Below, one piece after another: positions 8,191 to 17,199 of a stretch of DNA of 64,000 bases. The stretch comes from Candidatus Gastranaerophilales bacterium. GTDB taxonomy: Bacteria; Cyanobacteriota; Vampirovibrionia; Gastranaerophilales; Gastranaerophilaceae. A program made the position numbers and the translations under genes. The stretch covers positions 1 to 64,000 of the forward strand of contig CANQRH010000005.1 in assembly GCA_947626225.1 (NCBI GenBank), written 5' to 3'. Under the pieces are notes generated by a model. That model saw nothing but the letters and a program-made list of their open reading frames with translations. It did no database searches and had not been told where the DNA came from. Every line of letters begins with the position of its first letter. The first letter of the stretch is position 1.

Positions 8191-8406
8191 ATGTCAAAAG
8201 ACGTAATTGAATTAGAAGGAACTATTCTAGAAGCTATGCCTAACGCTATGTTCAGGGTAAAGCTTGAAAATGACCATGAAATTTTGGCTCATATATCGGG
8301 AAAAATCAGAAAGAATTTTATCAGGATTTTGCCCGGCGACAGAGTAAAAGTTGAAATGACTCCGTATGATTTAAGCAGAGGCAGAATTACCTTCAGATTA
8401 AAGTAA
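8191..8406 (+). CDS. infA: Translation initiation factor IF-1
   Basis: IF-1 binds the ribosomal A site with IF-2 and IF-3 during initiation. It has 71 residues, the normal length, as a single S1/OB-fold domain with typical motifs [56 protein letters not shown]. The ribosome site is AAAGGAAA before the ATG. It is the first gene of the infA-rpmJ-rpsM-rpsK-rpsD-rpoA-rplQ-truA-rplM-rpsI run, whose order matches the downstream half of the conserved spc/alpha/L13 clusters. Confidence 0.97.
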   Translation: MSKDVIELEGTILEAMPNAMFRVKLENDHEILAHISGKIRKNFIRILPGDRVKVEMTPYDLSRGRITFRLK

Positions 8407-8437
8407 AATCTCACGAAATAAAATAAAGGAAAGAAAA

Positions 8438-8551
8438 ATGAAAACAAGATCATCAGTAAAACCTATGTGTGACAAATGCAAGGTTATTAAAAGAAAAGGC
8501 AGAGTTGCCGTAATTTGTGAAAACCCTAAACACAAACAAAGACAGGGTTAA
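8438..8551 (+). CDS. rpmJ: 50S ribosomal protein L36
   Basis: This short 37-residue gene is typical of L36. It has the conserved zinc-ribbon pattern of Cys12, Cys15, Cys28 and His33 ([14 protein letters not shown]...[13 protein letters not shown]). The Cys/His-type (zinc-binding) form is retained. An AAAGGAAAG ribosome site precedes the ATG, 31 bases after infA. It is placed between infA and rpsM as in most bacteria. Confidence 0.95.
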   Translation: MKTRSSVKPMCDKCKVIKRKGRVAVICENPKHKQRQG

Positions 8552-8671
8552 GTTGAATTGACGGACTTTAAAAGCGGTCAATGGTGAGGAAGTATTTATC
8601 CCTCATACCCAAAAAAATCTAACAACCGGCGGAACTTTTTCCGCACAAAGCCAAGAAAGGAAAATATAAAA
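8552..8671 (+). promoter_or_regulatory. Structured rpmJ-rpsM spacer (candidate ribosomal-protein leader)
   Basis: Three successive stems fill this 120-base gap: TTGAC (8558-8562) / GTCAA (8577-8581); GGTGAGG (8583-8589) / CCTCATACC (8601-8609); and a perfect GCGGAA (8629-8634) / TTCCGC (8639-8644). Elsewhere in the operon gaps are mostly 10-75 bases. The stems are seen directly; a regulatory role in ribosomal protein autogenous control is an inference. Confidence 0.4.
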
Positions 8672-9043
8672 ATGGCAAGATTATCAGGGGTTGATTTACC
8701 CCGTAACAAGAGAATGGAAGTTGCATTGACCTATATCTACGGTATAGGCCCTACAAGAGCAAAAAAAATTCTTGAAGCTTCCAAAATTTCACCGGATTTG
8801 AGAACGGATGATTTGACAGATGAAGATATCAAATTATTGAGAAACGAACTTGCAAACTACCATATTGAAGGTGATTTGCGCCGTGAAGTTTCAATGAATA
8901 TCAAACGTTTGCAGGAAATCGGTTCATACAGAGGACTGCGCCACAAACGCAATCTGCCCTGCCGCGGACAAAGAACAAAAACAAATGCAAGAACAAGACG
9001 CGGTAAAAAAGGCTTGGCTATAACCAAGAAGAAAACAGCATAA
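8672..9043 (+). CDS. rpsM: 30S ribosomal protein S13
   Basis: S13 is a head protein of the small subunit that contacts 16S rRNA, the P-site tRNA and the L5 bridge. It has 123 residues, the usual length. Seen are the N-terminal [24 protein letters not shown] (helix-hairpin-helix entry), the central coiled coil, and the basic tail [24 protein letters not shown] that reaches the P site. The ribosome site is AAGAAAGGA. It is followed by rpsK after 24 bases. Confidence 0.97.
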   Translation: MARLSGVDLPRNKRMEVALTYIYGIGPTRAKKILEASKISPDLRTDDLTDEDIKLLRNELANYHIEGDLRREVSMNIKRLQEIGSYRGLRHKRNLPCRGQRTKTNARTRRGKKGLAITKKKTA

Positions 9044-9067
9044 CAATTAACATAAAGGAAAACAAAA

Positions 9068-9454
9068 ATGGCAAGACCGGTAAAAACTAAGAAAAAAGAA
9101 AAAAAGAATGTATTGCAGGGTGTTGTACATATTCAATCAACCTTTAACAATACAATCGTTACATCTACCGACACTCAAGGTAATGCTATTGCTTGGGCAA
9201 CTGCCGGAGCTTCGGGTTTCAAAGGTGCCAGAAAAGGTACTCCGTTTGCAGCCCAATCAGCAGCCGAATCGGTAGCAAAAAAATCAATCGACCAAGGTAT
9301 GAAAAAAGTTGAAGTTCATATCAAAGGCCCCGGCTCAGGCAGAGAAACTGCTATAAGAGCTATTCAGGCAGCAGGTTTGGAAATTACTCTTATAAAAGAC
9401 GTAACTCCTATTCCTCACAACGGCTGCCGTCCGCCCAAGAAAAGAAGGGTATAA
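9068..9454 (+). CDS. rpsK: 30S ribosomal protein S11
   Basis: S11 is a platform protein of the small subunit near the E site. It has 128 residues with the family motifs [63 protein letters not shown] and the basic end [13 protein letters not shown]. The N-terminal extension is Lys-rich. The ribosome site is AAAGGAA. It lies in the rpsM-rpsK-rpsD-rpoA series. Confidence 0.97.
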   Translation: MARPVKTKKKEKKNVLQGVVHIQSTFNNTIVTSTDTQGNAIAWATAGASGFKGARKGTPFAAQSAAESVAKKSIDQGMKKVEVHIKGPGSGRETAIRAIQAAGLEITLIKDVTPIPHNGCRPPKKRRV

Positions 9455-9463
9455 CGTACAATG

Positions 9464-9509
9464 GCGGGGGCTTGCTTTGAAGCCAAAAAGCAAACCGAAG
9501 ATGCCCCGC
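9464..9509 (+). promoter_or_regulatory. Stem-loop in the rpsD leader (candidate S4 autoregulatory element)
   Basis: In the 74-base gap before rpsD, GCGGGGGC (9464-9471) pairs with GCCCCGC (9503-9509), and inside it TTGCTTT pairs with AAAGCAA. It ends about 20 bases before the rpsD start, next to the ribosome site. S4 is a known translational autoregulator in several bacteria; its use here is an inference from the position. The hairpin lacks a U-tract, so it is not a terminator. Confidence 0.4.
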
Positions 9510-9528
9510 AAAAGAAAAGGAGAAAATA

Positions 9529-10131
9529 ATGGCAAGATATACAGGACCTACAAACAAATTATTCAGAAATAAGAAAGTTAATGATCTTTCTAACAGAAAA
9601 TTAACAGCTTCAATGCGCCAGAATGCTTCAGGTCAGCACGGTGCCGTCAGAAAGAAACTTTCGGAATATGCAATTCACTTGGCTGAAAAACAAAAAATCA
9701 GATTTACTTATCTGGTAAGTGAAAAGCAATTTGCAAAATATTACGTTGAAGCCGCAAGAAGAAAAGGCGTTACGGGTACTATTTTGCTTCAAATTTTGGA
9801 ATCAAGACTTGACAATGTATTGTTCAGAGCGGGTCTTGGTATTACCCGTAAACAGACAAGACAGATTGTTAACCACGGTCATGTTCTTGTTAACGGTAAA
9901 AAAGTTGATATTCCTTCATTCCTTGTAAAAGCGGGTGATGTCATTACTATCAAATCAAGAAGTCAGGCTTTTTTGAAAAGCGTTACCGACTTGATTGATA
10001 TGGCTTGCGCTCCGGCATGGATGACAATTGATAAAGATGCTTTGAAAATCACATTCGACAGAATTCCCGAAAGAGAAGAACTTGATCCTGATTTCAAAGA
10101 ACAGCTTGTAATTGAGTACTACTCTAAATAA
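9529..10131 (+). CDS. rpsD: 30S ribosomal protein S4
   Basis: S4 is a primary 16S rRNA binding protein that nucleates assembly of the 30S body. It has 200 residues, the usual size. The N-terminal domain begins MARYTGPTNKLFRN and lacks the zinc-binding Cys set found in some S4 proteins. The S4 RNA-binding domain is at about 90-150 (RLDNVLFRAGLGITRKQTRQIVNHGHVLVNGKKVDIPS). The ribosome site is AAAAGGAGAAA. A structured leader precedes it. Confidence 0.96.
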   Translation: MARYTGPTNKLFRNKKVNDLSNRKLTASMRQNASGQHGAVRKKLSEYAIHLAEKQKIRFTYLVSEKQFAKYYVEAARRKGVTGTILLQILESRLDNVLFRAGLGITRKQTRQIVNHGHVLVNGKKVDIPSFLVKAGDVITIKSRSQAFLKSVTDLIDMACAPAWMTIDKDALKITFDRIPEREELDPDFKEQLVIEYYSK

Positions 10132-10181
10132 CGTAAGTTATATTTTATATATCGTTATACAAAAAACTCAGGAGATAAAAA

Positions 10182-11147
10182 ATGGAATTAAAAATTAAAA
10201 ATGTTAATACAACAACAAGTTCTGACGGTTCACAGTACGGTAAATTCGTAATCGAACCGCTGGAAAAAGGTTTTGGTACTACAATCGGAAACTCTTTAAG
10301 ACGAGTTCTTCTTTCCAGCCTTGAAGGAACAGCTGTTACTTCCGCAAGAATTGAAGGTATTACTCACGAATACACTGCAATTCCCGGTGTACTGGAAGAT
10401 GTTATTGATGTAATGCTTAACCTCAAAGGATTGGTTGTAAAAACTGATTCCAAAGAACCTCAACATTTAAGAATAGATGTTGACCGCCCCGGAGCTGTTC
10501 TCGCAAGCGACATTCAGCTTCCCGCAGGAGTTAAAGTAGTTAACCCCGACTGGCTGATTTGTACTGTTGCTGACGGCGGAAGCTTCCACGCTGACATCGT
10601 TGTTGAAACGGGAAAAGGCTATGTGGCAAATGATGTTCCCAGAGATTCCAAAGGTGTTTCAATCGATGTATTGCCTATTGATGCAACATTTATGCCTATC
10701 AAACGCGTAAGCTACACGGTTGAAAATACCCGTGTCGGTGATTCAATCGATTTTGATAAATTGACTTTGGAAATTTGGTCAAACGGTTCCATCGATGTTA
10801 CAAACGCTTTGAGTCAAGCTTCAAACTTGTTAATCGAACACTTTATGCAGATTGCATCAATTACGGGACAGCCTGTTGCGGCTATCGCGGCAGCTGCAGA
10901 AGAAAGCGAAGAAGATGATTCCGATGCTCCCACAATGACTATTGAAGAATTGGAACTTTCAGTCAGAGCATACAACTGCTTGAAACGTGCAAGCATCAAT
11001 TCTATGTCTGAATTGTTGAAAAAATCGGAACACGATTTATTGAATATCAAAAACTTTGGTAAAAAATCTTCCGATGAAGTTATTGAAAGACTTCACCACT
11101 TTGGTTTAGACCTTGCTCCAAACCCTGAAACGGAAGAAGAAGTATAA
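10182..11147 (+). CDS. rpoA: RNA polymerase subunit alpha
   Basis: This is the alpha subunit, whose dimer is the scaffold for core polymerase assembly. It has 321 residues. The N-terminal assembly domain has KFVIEPLEKGFGTTIGNSLRRVLLSSLEG. An acidic linker (AAEESEEDDSDAP, about 240-252) is followed by the C-terminal domain that contacts activators and UP elements (ELSVRAYNCLKRASINSMSELLKKSEHDLLNIKNFGKKSSDEVIERL). The ribosome site is AGGAG. It is followed by rplQ after 21 bases. Confidence 0.97.
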   Translation: MELKIKNVNTTTSSDGSQYGKFVIEPLEKGFGTTIGNSLRRVLLSSLEGTAVTSARIEGITHEYTAIPGVLEDVIDVMLNLKGLVVKTDSKEPQHLRIDVDRPGAVLASDIQLPAGVKVVNPDWLICTVADGGSFHADIVVETGKGYVANDVPRDSKGVSIDVLPIDATFMPIKRVSYTVENTRVGDSIDFDKLTLEIWSNGSIDVTNALSQASNLLIEHFMQIASITGQPVAAIAAAAEESEEDDSDAPTMTIEELELSVRAYNCLKRASINSMSELLKKSEHDLLNIKNFGKKSSDEVIERLHHFGLDLAPNPETEEEV

Positions 11148-11168
11148 TAATATAAGGAAATAACAAAA

Positions 11169-11597
11169 ATGAGACACCAAACTAAAAAACATACGTTATC
11201 AAAAGCAAAGGATCAAAGAGATGCTTTGTTGAGATCTTTGGCGACCGAACTTTTTGTATATGGTGAAATCAAAACAACTATGGCAAGAGCAAAAGCTTTG
11301 AAACCATACGCTGAGGAGATTATCACACTTGCAAAAAAAGGTGATTTACACGCACGTCGTCAGGCGGCTAAATTCATATTTGACAAAGAAACAGGCAAAT
11401 TTATGGATTTGGCTACAGGTGAAGTTTTTGATGCACCTTCCGCTGACAAGAAATTGGCAAGCGAAACTGTTTTGAGAAAACTTTTCACCGTTATAGGTAA
11501 AAAGTATACCGACCGCCAGGGCGGATATACAAGAATTTTCAGACTTCCTCCCAGACGCGGAGATGCTTCTGAAATGGCTTTAATCCAGTTGGTATAA
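11169..11597 (+). CDS. rplQ: 50S ribosomal protein L17
   Basis: L17 lies near the exit of the peptide tunnel. It has 142 residues. The family N-terminus MRHQTKKHTLSKAKDQRDALLRSLATELFVYG is present, with a 20-25 residue insert around residues 60-85 (HARRQAAKFIFDKETGKFMDLATGEVF) compared with the shortest L17 proteins (about 116-127). The core end FTVIGKKYTDRQGGYTRIFRLPPRRGDASEMALIQLV is canonical. Its stop overlaps the truA start by one base. Confidence 0.95.
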   Translation: MRHQTKKHTLSKAKDQRDALLRSLATELFVYGEIKTTMARAKALKPYAEEIITLAKKGDLHARRQAAKFIFDKETGKFMDLATGEVFDAPSADKKLASETVLRKLFTVIGKKYTDRQGGYTRIFRLPPRRGDASEMALIQLV

Positions 11598-12373
11598 TGC
11601 GATACATACTTAAAGTCCAATATATCGGAAAAAATTATGCCGGAAGCCAAATACAGTTTAAAAACGGCGTAGAAACGGAAACTCCGACCATACAGGGCGA
11701 ATTGGAAAAAGCTATAAGTACATTGATAACAGACCGCAGAAATACGGCTGAAAATAAAAACCGACACTTTAAAACAGTCTTTTCCGGAAGAACCGATAAA
11801 GGAGTTAATTCCCTCGGACAGGTTATTCATTTTGATTGTGATGAACATATTGTTGCTTCAAAGTTTGTCTATCAGTTGAATGAAATTCTGCCTTCCGACA
11901 TATCGGTCAGCGATTTGAAAACGGTTGATGACGGTTTTCATGCTCAAAAAAGTGCAAAACGAAGGCATTACAGGTATGTTTTTATTAACAGAAAATGTAA
12001 AAATGCTTTTGACGGTGATTTGATGAGGGTGAAATTTGAAGTTGACGTGAAAAGAATGCAAAAAGCTTTGGATTATTTACTTGGCGAGCATGATTTTTCA
12101 AGTTTCAAAAGCTCCGGAACGCTGAACCCGAGCAAAGTCTGTTTTATTGAAAATGCTCAGGTGCAAAAACTTGAGGATAAAGTAATTATTGATATTACGG
12201 GAAACAGGTTTCTCTATAATATGGTAAGAACTATTGTCGGTACGCTCCTTGAGATAGAGGGGCATAACTTACCCGCGGAACATATGAAACAGGTACTTGA
12301 TGCCCGTGACAGAACAAAAGCGGGGCAAACCGTCAGCCCTTACGGGTTGACATTGACAGAAGTAGAATACTAA
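11597..12373 (+). CDS. truA: tRNA pseudouridine(38-40) synthase
   Basis: TruA makes pseudouridine at positions 38-40 of the tRNA anticodon stem. It has 258 residues. The catalytic Asp lies in [19 protein letters not shown] at about residues 56-74. Other family motifs seen are [35 protein letters not shown] and [19 protein letters not shown]. It overlaps rplQ by one base (TAATG) and is followed by rplM, an order also common in Cyanobacteria. Confidence 0.95.
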   Translation: MRYILKVQYIGKNYAGSQIQFKNGVETETPTIQGELEKAISTLITDRRNTAENKNRHFKTVFSGRTDKGVNSLGQVIHFDCDEHIVASKFVYQLNEILPSDISVSDLKTVDDGFHAQKSAKRRHYRYVFINRKCKNAFDGDLMRVKFEVDVKRMQKALDYLLGEHDFSSFKSSGTLNPSKVCFIENAQVQKLEDKVIIDITGNRFLYNMVRTIVGTLLEIEGHNLPAEHMKQVLDARDRTKAGQTVSPYGLTLTEVEY

Positions 12374-12395
12374 AAAATATAAAATGGAGAAAAGC

Positions 12396-12833
12396 ATGAA
12401 AACATATTCGGCAAAACCTCTTGAAGTTGAAAGAAAATGGTATCTGATTGATGCCGAAGGGGAAATCCTCGGAAGATTAGCAGTCAGAGTTGCCAATATT
12501 TTGAGAGGAAAAAACAAACCCGAATATACACCTAACGTTGATACAGGTGATTTCGTAATCGTTATCAATGCTGACAAGGTTCAGGTATCGGGTAAAAAAG
12601 AAACAGATAAAATTTATTATCACCACACCGGTTATCCGGGCGGTTTGAAAAGTGCTACCGTAAAAGAATTGCGTGAAAAAGATGCAAGACTTTTGATTGA
12701 AAAAGCGGTAAAAGGCATGTTACAGCATAATACATTAGGCGATACTCAATTTACAAAATTGAAAGTCTACAACGGTTCTGAACATCCTCATGCCGCACAA
12801 AAACCAATCGTGTTAGAAAAGGAGGCTAAATAA
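12396..12833 (+). CDS. rplM: 50S ribosomal protein L13
   Basis: L13 is an early-assembly protein of the large subunit. With the start at 12396 it has 145 residues, normal for the family. This ATG is preceded by GGAGAAA, whereas an in-frame ATG at 12384 has no ribosome site. Motifs are [29 protein letters not shown], the [18 protein letters not shown] segment, and the C-terminal [26 protein letters not shown]. It is coupled to rpsI by a one-base stop/start overlap. Confidence 0.95.
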   Translation: MKTYSAKPLEVERKWYLIDAEGEILGRLAVRVANILRGKNKPEYTPNVDTGDFVIVINADKVQVSGKKETDKIYYHHTGYPGGLKSATVKELREKDARLLIEKAVKGMLQHNTLGDTQFTKLKVYNGSEHPHAAQKPIVLEKEAK

Positions 12834-13228
12834 TGGCAGATAAAGAAATTATGGCTACAGGCAGAAGAAAAACCTCTATCGCGGTTGTAAAACTTGTAAA
12901 AGGTAAAGGCAGAATATTTGTTAACGGTAAAACTTTGAAGAACTATATCGGAAACAGACCTGCTATAGAAATGCTCGTTTACAGACCTCTTGTTTTAACT
13001 GACAATCAGGAAAAATATGATGTCAAAGTTAAAGCCGTAGGCGGCGGTGTTGTCGCACAATGCGGAGCTATCAGACACGGTATTTCAAGAGCACTTGTAA
13101 AAGCCAACGAAGAATATAAAAACGTGTTACGTTTGGAAGGACTTTTAACTCGCGATCCGCGTGTTAAAGAACGTAAAAAATACGGCCGCAAACGTGCAAG
13201 AAAACGTTTTCAATTCTCAAAACGTTAA
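12833..13228 (+). CDS. rpsI: 30S ribosomal protein S9
   Basis: S9 is a head protein whose C-terminal tail touches the P-site tRNA. It has 131 residues with ATGRRKTSIAVVKLVKGKGRIFVNGK, GGGVVAQCGAIRHGISRALV and the tail GLLTRDPRVKERKKYGRKRARKRFQFSKR, ending in the conserved SKR. A strong GGAGG site lies inside the end of rplM. It is the last gene of the ribosomal run and is followed by a strong terminator. Confidence 0.97.
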   Translation: MADKEIMATGRRKTSIAVVKLVKGKGRIFVNGKTLKNYIGNRPAIEMLVYRPLVLTDNQEKYDVKVKAVGGGVVAQCGAIRHGISRALVKANEEYKNVLRLEGLLTRDPRVKERKKYGRKRARKRFQFSKR

Positions 13229-13234
13229 TCAAAC

Positions 13235-13266
13235 AAAAAGACCGATTTATTATCGGTCTTTTTTTA
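13235..13266 (+). terminator. Rho-independent terminator of the ribosomal operon
   Basis: A stem AAAGACCGAT / ATCGGTCTTT with a 5-base loop (13237-13261) is followed by a run of T residues, 7 bases after rpsI. It marks the end of the transcription unit that begins at infA. Confidence 0.9.
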
Positions 13267-13376
13267 TTGCACTGTGTTTCGGAAAATGCGACATTATCGG
13301 CGAAAAAGTTTAAAAATTCTTTTAAATGATTTACAACAAATTAATTTTGTAATAAAATACCGGCAGGAGGGGCAAA

Positions 13377-15851
13377 ATGCAAATATCATTAAACTGGCTT
13401 AACGAATTTGTTGATTTATCGGATATAGAAGTTGAAAGGATTGCTCATGAGCTTACTATGAGCGGATTGGAAGTTGAGGCTGTCGAGGAGGTAAGACCTA
13501 AATTTACTGACATTAAGACTGTAAGAATTGAAAAAATTTCTAATCACCCCAATTCCGATCATCTTCATCTTGTCACTGTAAATACCGGTGACGCTTTAAA
13601 GACGGTAGTTTGCGGAGCGCAAAATATTCTGGAAGGTCAGATTGTCCCTTATGCATCCGTAGGTTCAAAGGTTTTAGACAGAAAAACAGGCGAACTTTTC
13701 ACGCTTACTCCTGCCGTTATACGCGGAGTGGAATCTCAAGGAATGCTTTGTTCCGATGATGAACTCGGTGTTGCCGAAAGAAATTATCAGGAAGAAGACG
13801 GGATTTTAATTCTTAACCGCATTTTTCCGGATGTTAAAGTCGGGGTTGATGTTGAAAAAGTTCTCGGGTTTGAAAAGGATTATGTACTTTATGTTGCCCC
13901 GACTGCAAACCGCGGGGATGAAATGTCCGTTATCGGTGTTGCAAGAGAGTTAAGCGCTATTTTTGACAAGCCGTTAAAATTTTCTCCGCTTGAAAGTACA
14001 AGAGATTTGAAAACAGACAAATTCAAAGTGGAAATTATTGATGAAGATGTTTGCAAATATTATTCTATCGGAATTTTAAAGGATGTAAAAATTAAACCGT
14101 CACCCGAATGGATGCAAAAAAGACTGGTTTCATCAGGTGTGCGGGCTATAAATAACATTGTGGATATTACAAATTATGTCATGCTGGAATACGGAACACC
14201 TTTTCACGCCTTTGATTCCGATAAACTTGACGGCTATTTGTGTGTCAGACGCGCAAAAGAAGGAGAAAAGATAGTTACACTTGACAGTGTTGAAAGAGTT
14301 TTAACAACCGATAGCGTTCTTATTGCAGACAGAGAAAAAGGGGTTTGTCTTGCGGGTGTGTTTGGCGGCGAAAATTCCGAGATTGACGATAATACAAAAA
14401 ATATTGCACTTGAAGCAGCGTATTTTACTCCGCAAAGCAACAGAAAATCCGCAAGAAGTGTCGGTTACCGTTCCGAAGCCTGCGCAAGATTTGAACGCGG
14501 GGTTGATATAGAAGCTATCAAACCTGCTTTAATGCGTGCAATGCAGTTAATGGTTGAGCTTGCCGATGCAAAAATTGAAGGAGTTGTTGAAGCAGGTATA
14601 AACAAACTTGAACCCGTTGAAATTACTTTGAGATATGCTCAGATAAAAAGAATGCTGGGTTGTGAGATTGCTCATGAAAAATGTATTTCAATTCTTGAAA
14701 ACCTCGGGTTTAAAAATCTGGGCGGAAACGATGCGGCAGTGAAATTTTTGGTTCCTTCTTTCAGGGTTAATGATGTTACAAGAGAGATTGATTTAATTGA
14801 AGAAATAGCAAGAATTAACGGTTATGACAAAATTACACCGACTTTGCCCGAAAAAAATCATATCCCTGAAATTACACAGGAAGAAAAAGTCCTCCGAAAA
14901 GTTAATGAGCTGATGATTTCATCGGGACTTGACGAGATTATGACATCTTCGCTTATCGGAAAATCTTTGCTTGACAAATTTTCAATATCATTTGATGCGG
15001 AAAAAGCCGTATATGTTAAAAATCCGGCAAGCGAAGAATATTCAATGCTCAGACAAACTCTTGATGCAAGCGTATTGAACTGTTTGAAATACAATTTCGA
15101 TAACGGTCAAAAGAATTTTTGGGCTTATGAAATCGGTAAAACATATGTCAAAACCGCTGAAGCCGATGAAAAAAATACCGGTGTGAAAGAAACGCAAGTT
15201 CTTGCAGGCGTTCTGAGCGGCGATATTCAAAATTCAAAATGGCAGACGGGTGACGAATTGGATTTTTATACGGTTAAAGGTCTTACGGATAAATTGTTTA
15301 AAGAACTCGGGATTGAAAAACGTATCAAACTCGTTTCACCGGATAAGTCAGGGTTGAATCTTACGATTTTGCACCCGTATAAGTCGGCAGTTGTAATGCT
15401 TTTGGGCCAGAAACCAAAACCTGTCGGATATTACGGACAAATCCATCCGATATTGAGAGATAAGTTGAAATTAAATCAGGAAGCTTATTTGTTCAACATT
15501 GATTTGGATGAAATAATTTCTGTTGTGAAAGAGCAGACTCCCAGATATAAGAAATTACCTCAATTTCCTGAAGTTCGCCGTGATTTGGCTTTTGTAATAA
15601 ATGAAGAGGTAAGCTTTGATGATATACAAAAAGTTATTAAAGGTTCAGTTCAGCAAAATATTTTCAAAGGATGTGAAGTTTTTGACGTTTATCAGGGCGA
15701 AAATATTGAAAAAGGGTTTAAAAGCCTTGCTTTTCGCATAAAAATGCAGGATGAAGGTTCGACCTTAACCGATGAAGTTATTGAACATCAAATGTCAAAT
15801 GTTCGGGCAAAACTTCAAAAAACTTATTCGGAAATCAGTTTCCGTGAATAG
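13377..15851 (+). CDS. pheT: Phenylalanine-tRNA ligase beta subunit
   Basis: This is the beta subunit of the alpha2beta2 PheRS that charges tRNA-Phe. It has 824 residues, full length. Visible domains are the N-terminal MQISLNWLNEFVDL and an EMAP/OB tRNA-binding domain (about 40-150, ending with IRGVESQGMLCSDDELG). These are followed by the B3/B4 editing domain (about 210-380), a B5 DNA-binding-fold domain (about 410-480), the catalytic-like core, and the C-terminal FDX-ACB domain (from about 730). The ribosome site is GGAGG. No pheS is adjacent in this window, so the pair is split or pheS is elsewhere. Confidence 0.96.
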   Translation: MQISLNWLNEFVDLSDIEVERIAHELTMSGLEVEAVEEVRPKFTDIKTVRIEKISNHPNSDHLHLVTVNTGDALKTVVCGAQNILEGQIVPYASVGSKVLDRKTGELFTLTPAVIRGVESQGMLCSDDELGVAERNYQEEDGILILNRIFPDVKVGVDVEKVLGFEKDYVLYVAPTANRGDEMSVIGVARELSAIFDKPLKFSPLESTRDLKTDKFKVEIIDEDVCKYYSIGILKDVKIKPSPEWMQKRLVSSGVRAINNIVDITNYVMLEYGTPFHAFDSDKLDGYLCVRRAKEGEKIVTLDSVERVLTTDSVLIADREKGVCLAGVFGGENSEIDDNTKNIALEAAYFTPQSNRKSARSVGYRSEACARFERGVDIEAIKPALMRAMQLMVELADAKIEGVVEAGINKLEPVEITLRYAQIKRMLGCEIAHEKCISILENLGFKNLGGNDAAVKFLVPSFRVNDVTREIDLIEEIARINGYDKITPTLPEKNHIPEITQEEKVLRKVNELMISSGLDEIMTSSLIGKSLLDKFSISFDAEKAVYVKNPASEEYSMLRQTLDASVLNCLKYNFDNGQKNFWAYEIGKTYVKTAEADEKNTGVKETQVLAGVLSGDIQNSKWQTGDELDFYTVKGLTDKLFKELGIEKRIKLVSPDKSGLNLTILHPYKSAVVMLLGQKPKPVGYYGQIHPILRDKLKLNQEAYLFNIDLDEIISVVKEQTPRYKKLPQFPEVRRDLAFVINEEVSFDDIQKVIKGSVQQNIFKGCEVFDVYQGENIEKGFKSLAFRIKMQDEGSTLTDEVIEHQMSNVRAKLQKTYSEISFRE

Positions 15852-15859
15852 GAGAAAAT

Positions 15860-16504
15860 ATGAGAAAATTCTTACTTTTGATTGGGATAATTCTGTTTGG
15901 TACAATGCGGGGTTTATGTTCGGATATAGTTCCCGAATATGTCAGTATCAAGTATAATAACACGCTTGGACTTTATCAGGCACCCAATGAGATTGTTTTA
16001 TACAAAGAACCTGATGAAGCTTCCGCTATTGTCCACAGTATAAGCTGGATAGGTGAAAAAATTTTCCCCGATACCGTCAAGGCGCAAAACCTCTTTGTCG
16101 TTCAGCTTCCTTTAAAAAATCTCGGTTTTCTGGCTGTTTATGATGAAACGGAAGATTGGGTTGAAGTTATTTATAACAATGCAACAGGCGCTAAAGGCTG
16201 GATGAAAAAGGACGATCCTTATAAATTTATGAGCTGGATTATGTTTTATAATATGTACGGCAGAAAATACGGCTTATCTTTGTTAAAAGAAGCACCTGAA
16301 AGTGCAAAAGATATACATATTTCACCCGATGATAAATCAAAAAACATCGGTACGATAAATATGCCTCAAAAGATTAATTTAACCGCAATTAGGGGGAATT
16401 GGGCCCTTGTGAGTGTGTTTGATATTGACAGAACCCCTAAAACAGGTTATATCAGATGGCGTTCCGATGAAGGAGTTAAATATTACTTTCCTGCGGTAAA
16501 ATAA
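15860..16504 (+). CDS. Exported SH3-like hypothetical protein
   Basis: In this 214-residue protein, residues 1-20 form a Sec signal peptide (MRKFLLLIGIILFGTMRGLCS), with no lipobox beyond a possible Cys at 20. The mature part has two beta-rich segments (about 45-115 and 150-205) with patterns such as VEVIYNNATGAKGWMKKDD and RGNWALVSVFD...TGYIRW, typical of bacterial SH3-like folds that bind peptidoglycan or peptides. It starts 8 bases after pheT with a GGAG site and so is co-transcribed. The exact family is not recognised. Confidence 0.65.
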   Translation: MRKFLLLIGIILFGTMRGLCSDIVPEYVSIKYNNTLGLYQAPNEIVLYKEPDEASAIVHSISWIGEKIFPDTVKAQNLFVVQLPLKNLGFLAVYDETEDWVEVIYNNATGAKGWMKKDDPYKFMSWIMFYNMYGRKYGLSLLKEAPESAKDIHISPDDKSKNIGTINMPQKINLTAIRGNWALVSVFDIDRTPKTGYIRWRSDEGVKYYFPAVK

Positions 16505-16685
16505 TCAGAGCGCTTTCTCACTGCTTTGGGTAATTATAAATTTATCGGTATTTTATTTTCCGTTGGTTTAAGGATTGACTTTTAACAATTCGGGTACAGT
16601 CTGTTTACATTCCGAAAAAAATACTCGACATATAATTTTGTTTATTATAAAATCGTGCTGAAATATAAATAGAAAAGGAGAAAAC

Positions 16686-17192
16686 ATGCAGGTTATATTA
16701 AAAAAAGACGTACAAAACCTTGGTGAAGCCGGCGATATCGTTAATGTAAAAGACGGTTATGCCAGAAACTTCCTGCTTCCTCAGTCATTTGCGGAAGCTG
16801 CCACTAAAGGTGCTCTGGAAAACAGAGAAAAAAATCTTGCCAGAATTAAGGCAAAACAAGAAAAATTACACGCCGAAGCATTAGAAAAAGCTAAGAAAAT
16901 TGAATCATTCGGAACTCTTGAGCTTTCCGCCAAAGCCGGTGAATCCGGAAAATTGTTCGGTACAATTACAACCAAAAAATTGACGGAAGAACTTCAAGCT
17001 AAATCAGGTGTTGAAGTAGACAGAAAAAATGTTTCTTTGAATGCTCCGATTAACAAAATCGGTGAATATACAATGCTTATCAAATTAACATCTAAAGTTA
17101 AATGCGAATTGAAAGTTGTTGTTACCGCATCGGAAGTTCTTAAAGAATCTATTGAAGAAGAAGTTCAAGAACCCGAAACAGTTGAAGAATAG
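16686..17192 (+). CDS. rplI: 50S ribosomal protein L9
   Basis: L9 has an N-terminal domain that binds 23S rRNA and a C-terminal domain held away on a long helix. It has 168 residues. The N-terminal signature MQVILKKDVQNLGEAGDIVNVKDGYARNFLLPQ is present, followed by the Lys/Glu-rich helix (about 42-75) and the C-domain, with an acidic tail (ESIEEEVQEPETVEE) longer than usual. The ribosome site is AAGGAG. It has its own upstream gap (16505-16685, TATAAT at 16631-16636). The next gene starts 8 bases after its stop. Confidence 0.95.
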   Translation: MQVILKKDVQNLGEAGDIVNVKDGYARNFLLPQSFAEAATKGALENREKNLARIKAKQEKLHAEALEKAKKIESFGTLELSAKAGESGKLFGTITTKKLTEELQAKSGVEVDRKNVSLNAPINKIGEYTMLIKLTSKVKCELKVVVTASEVLKESIEEEVQEPETVEE

Positions 17193-17199
17193 GTGCGAT

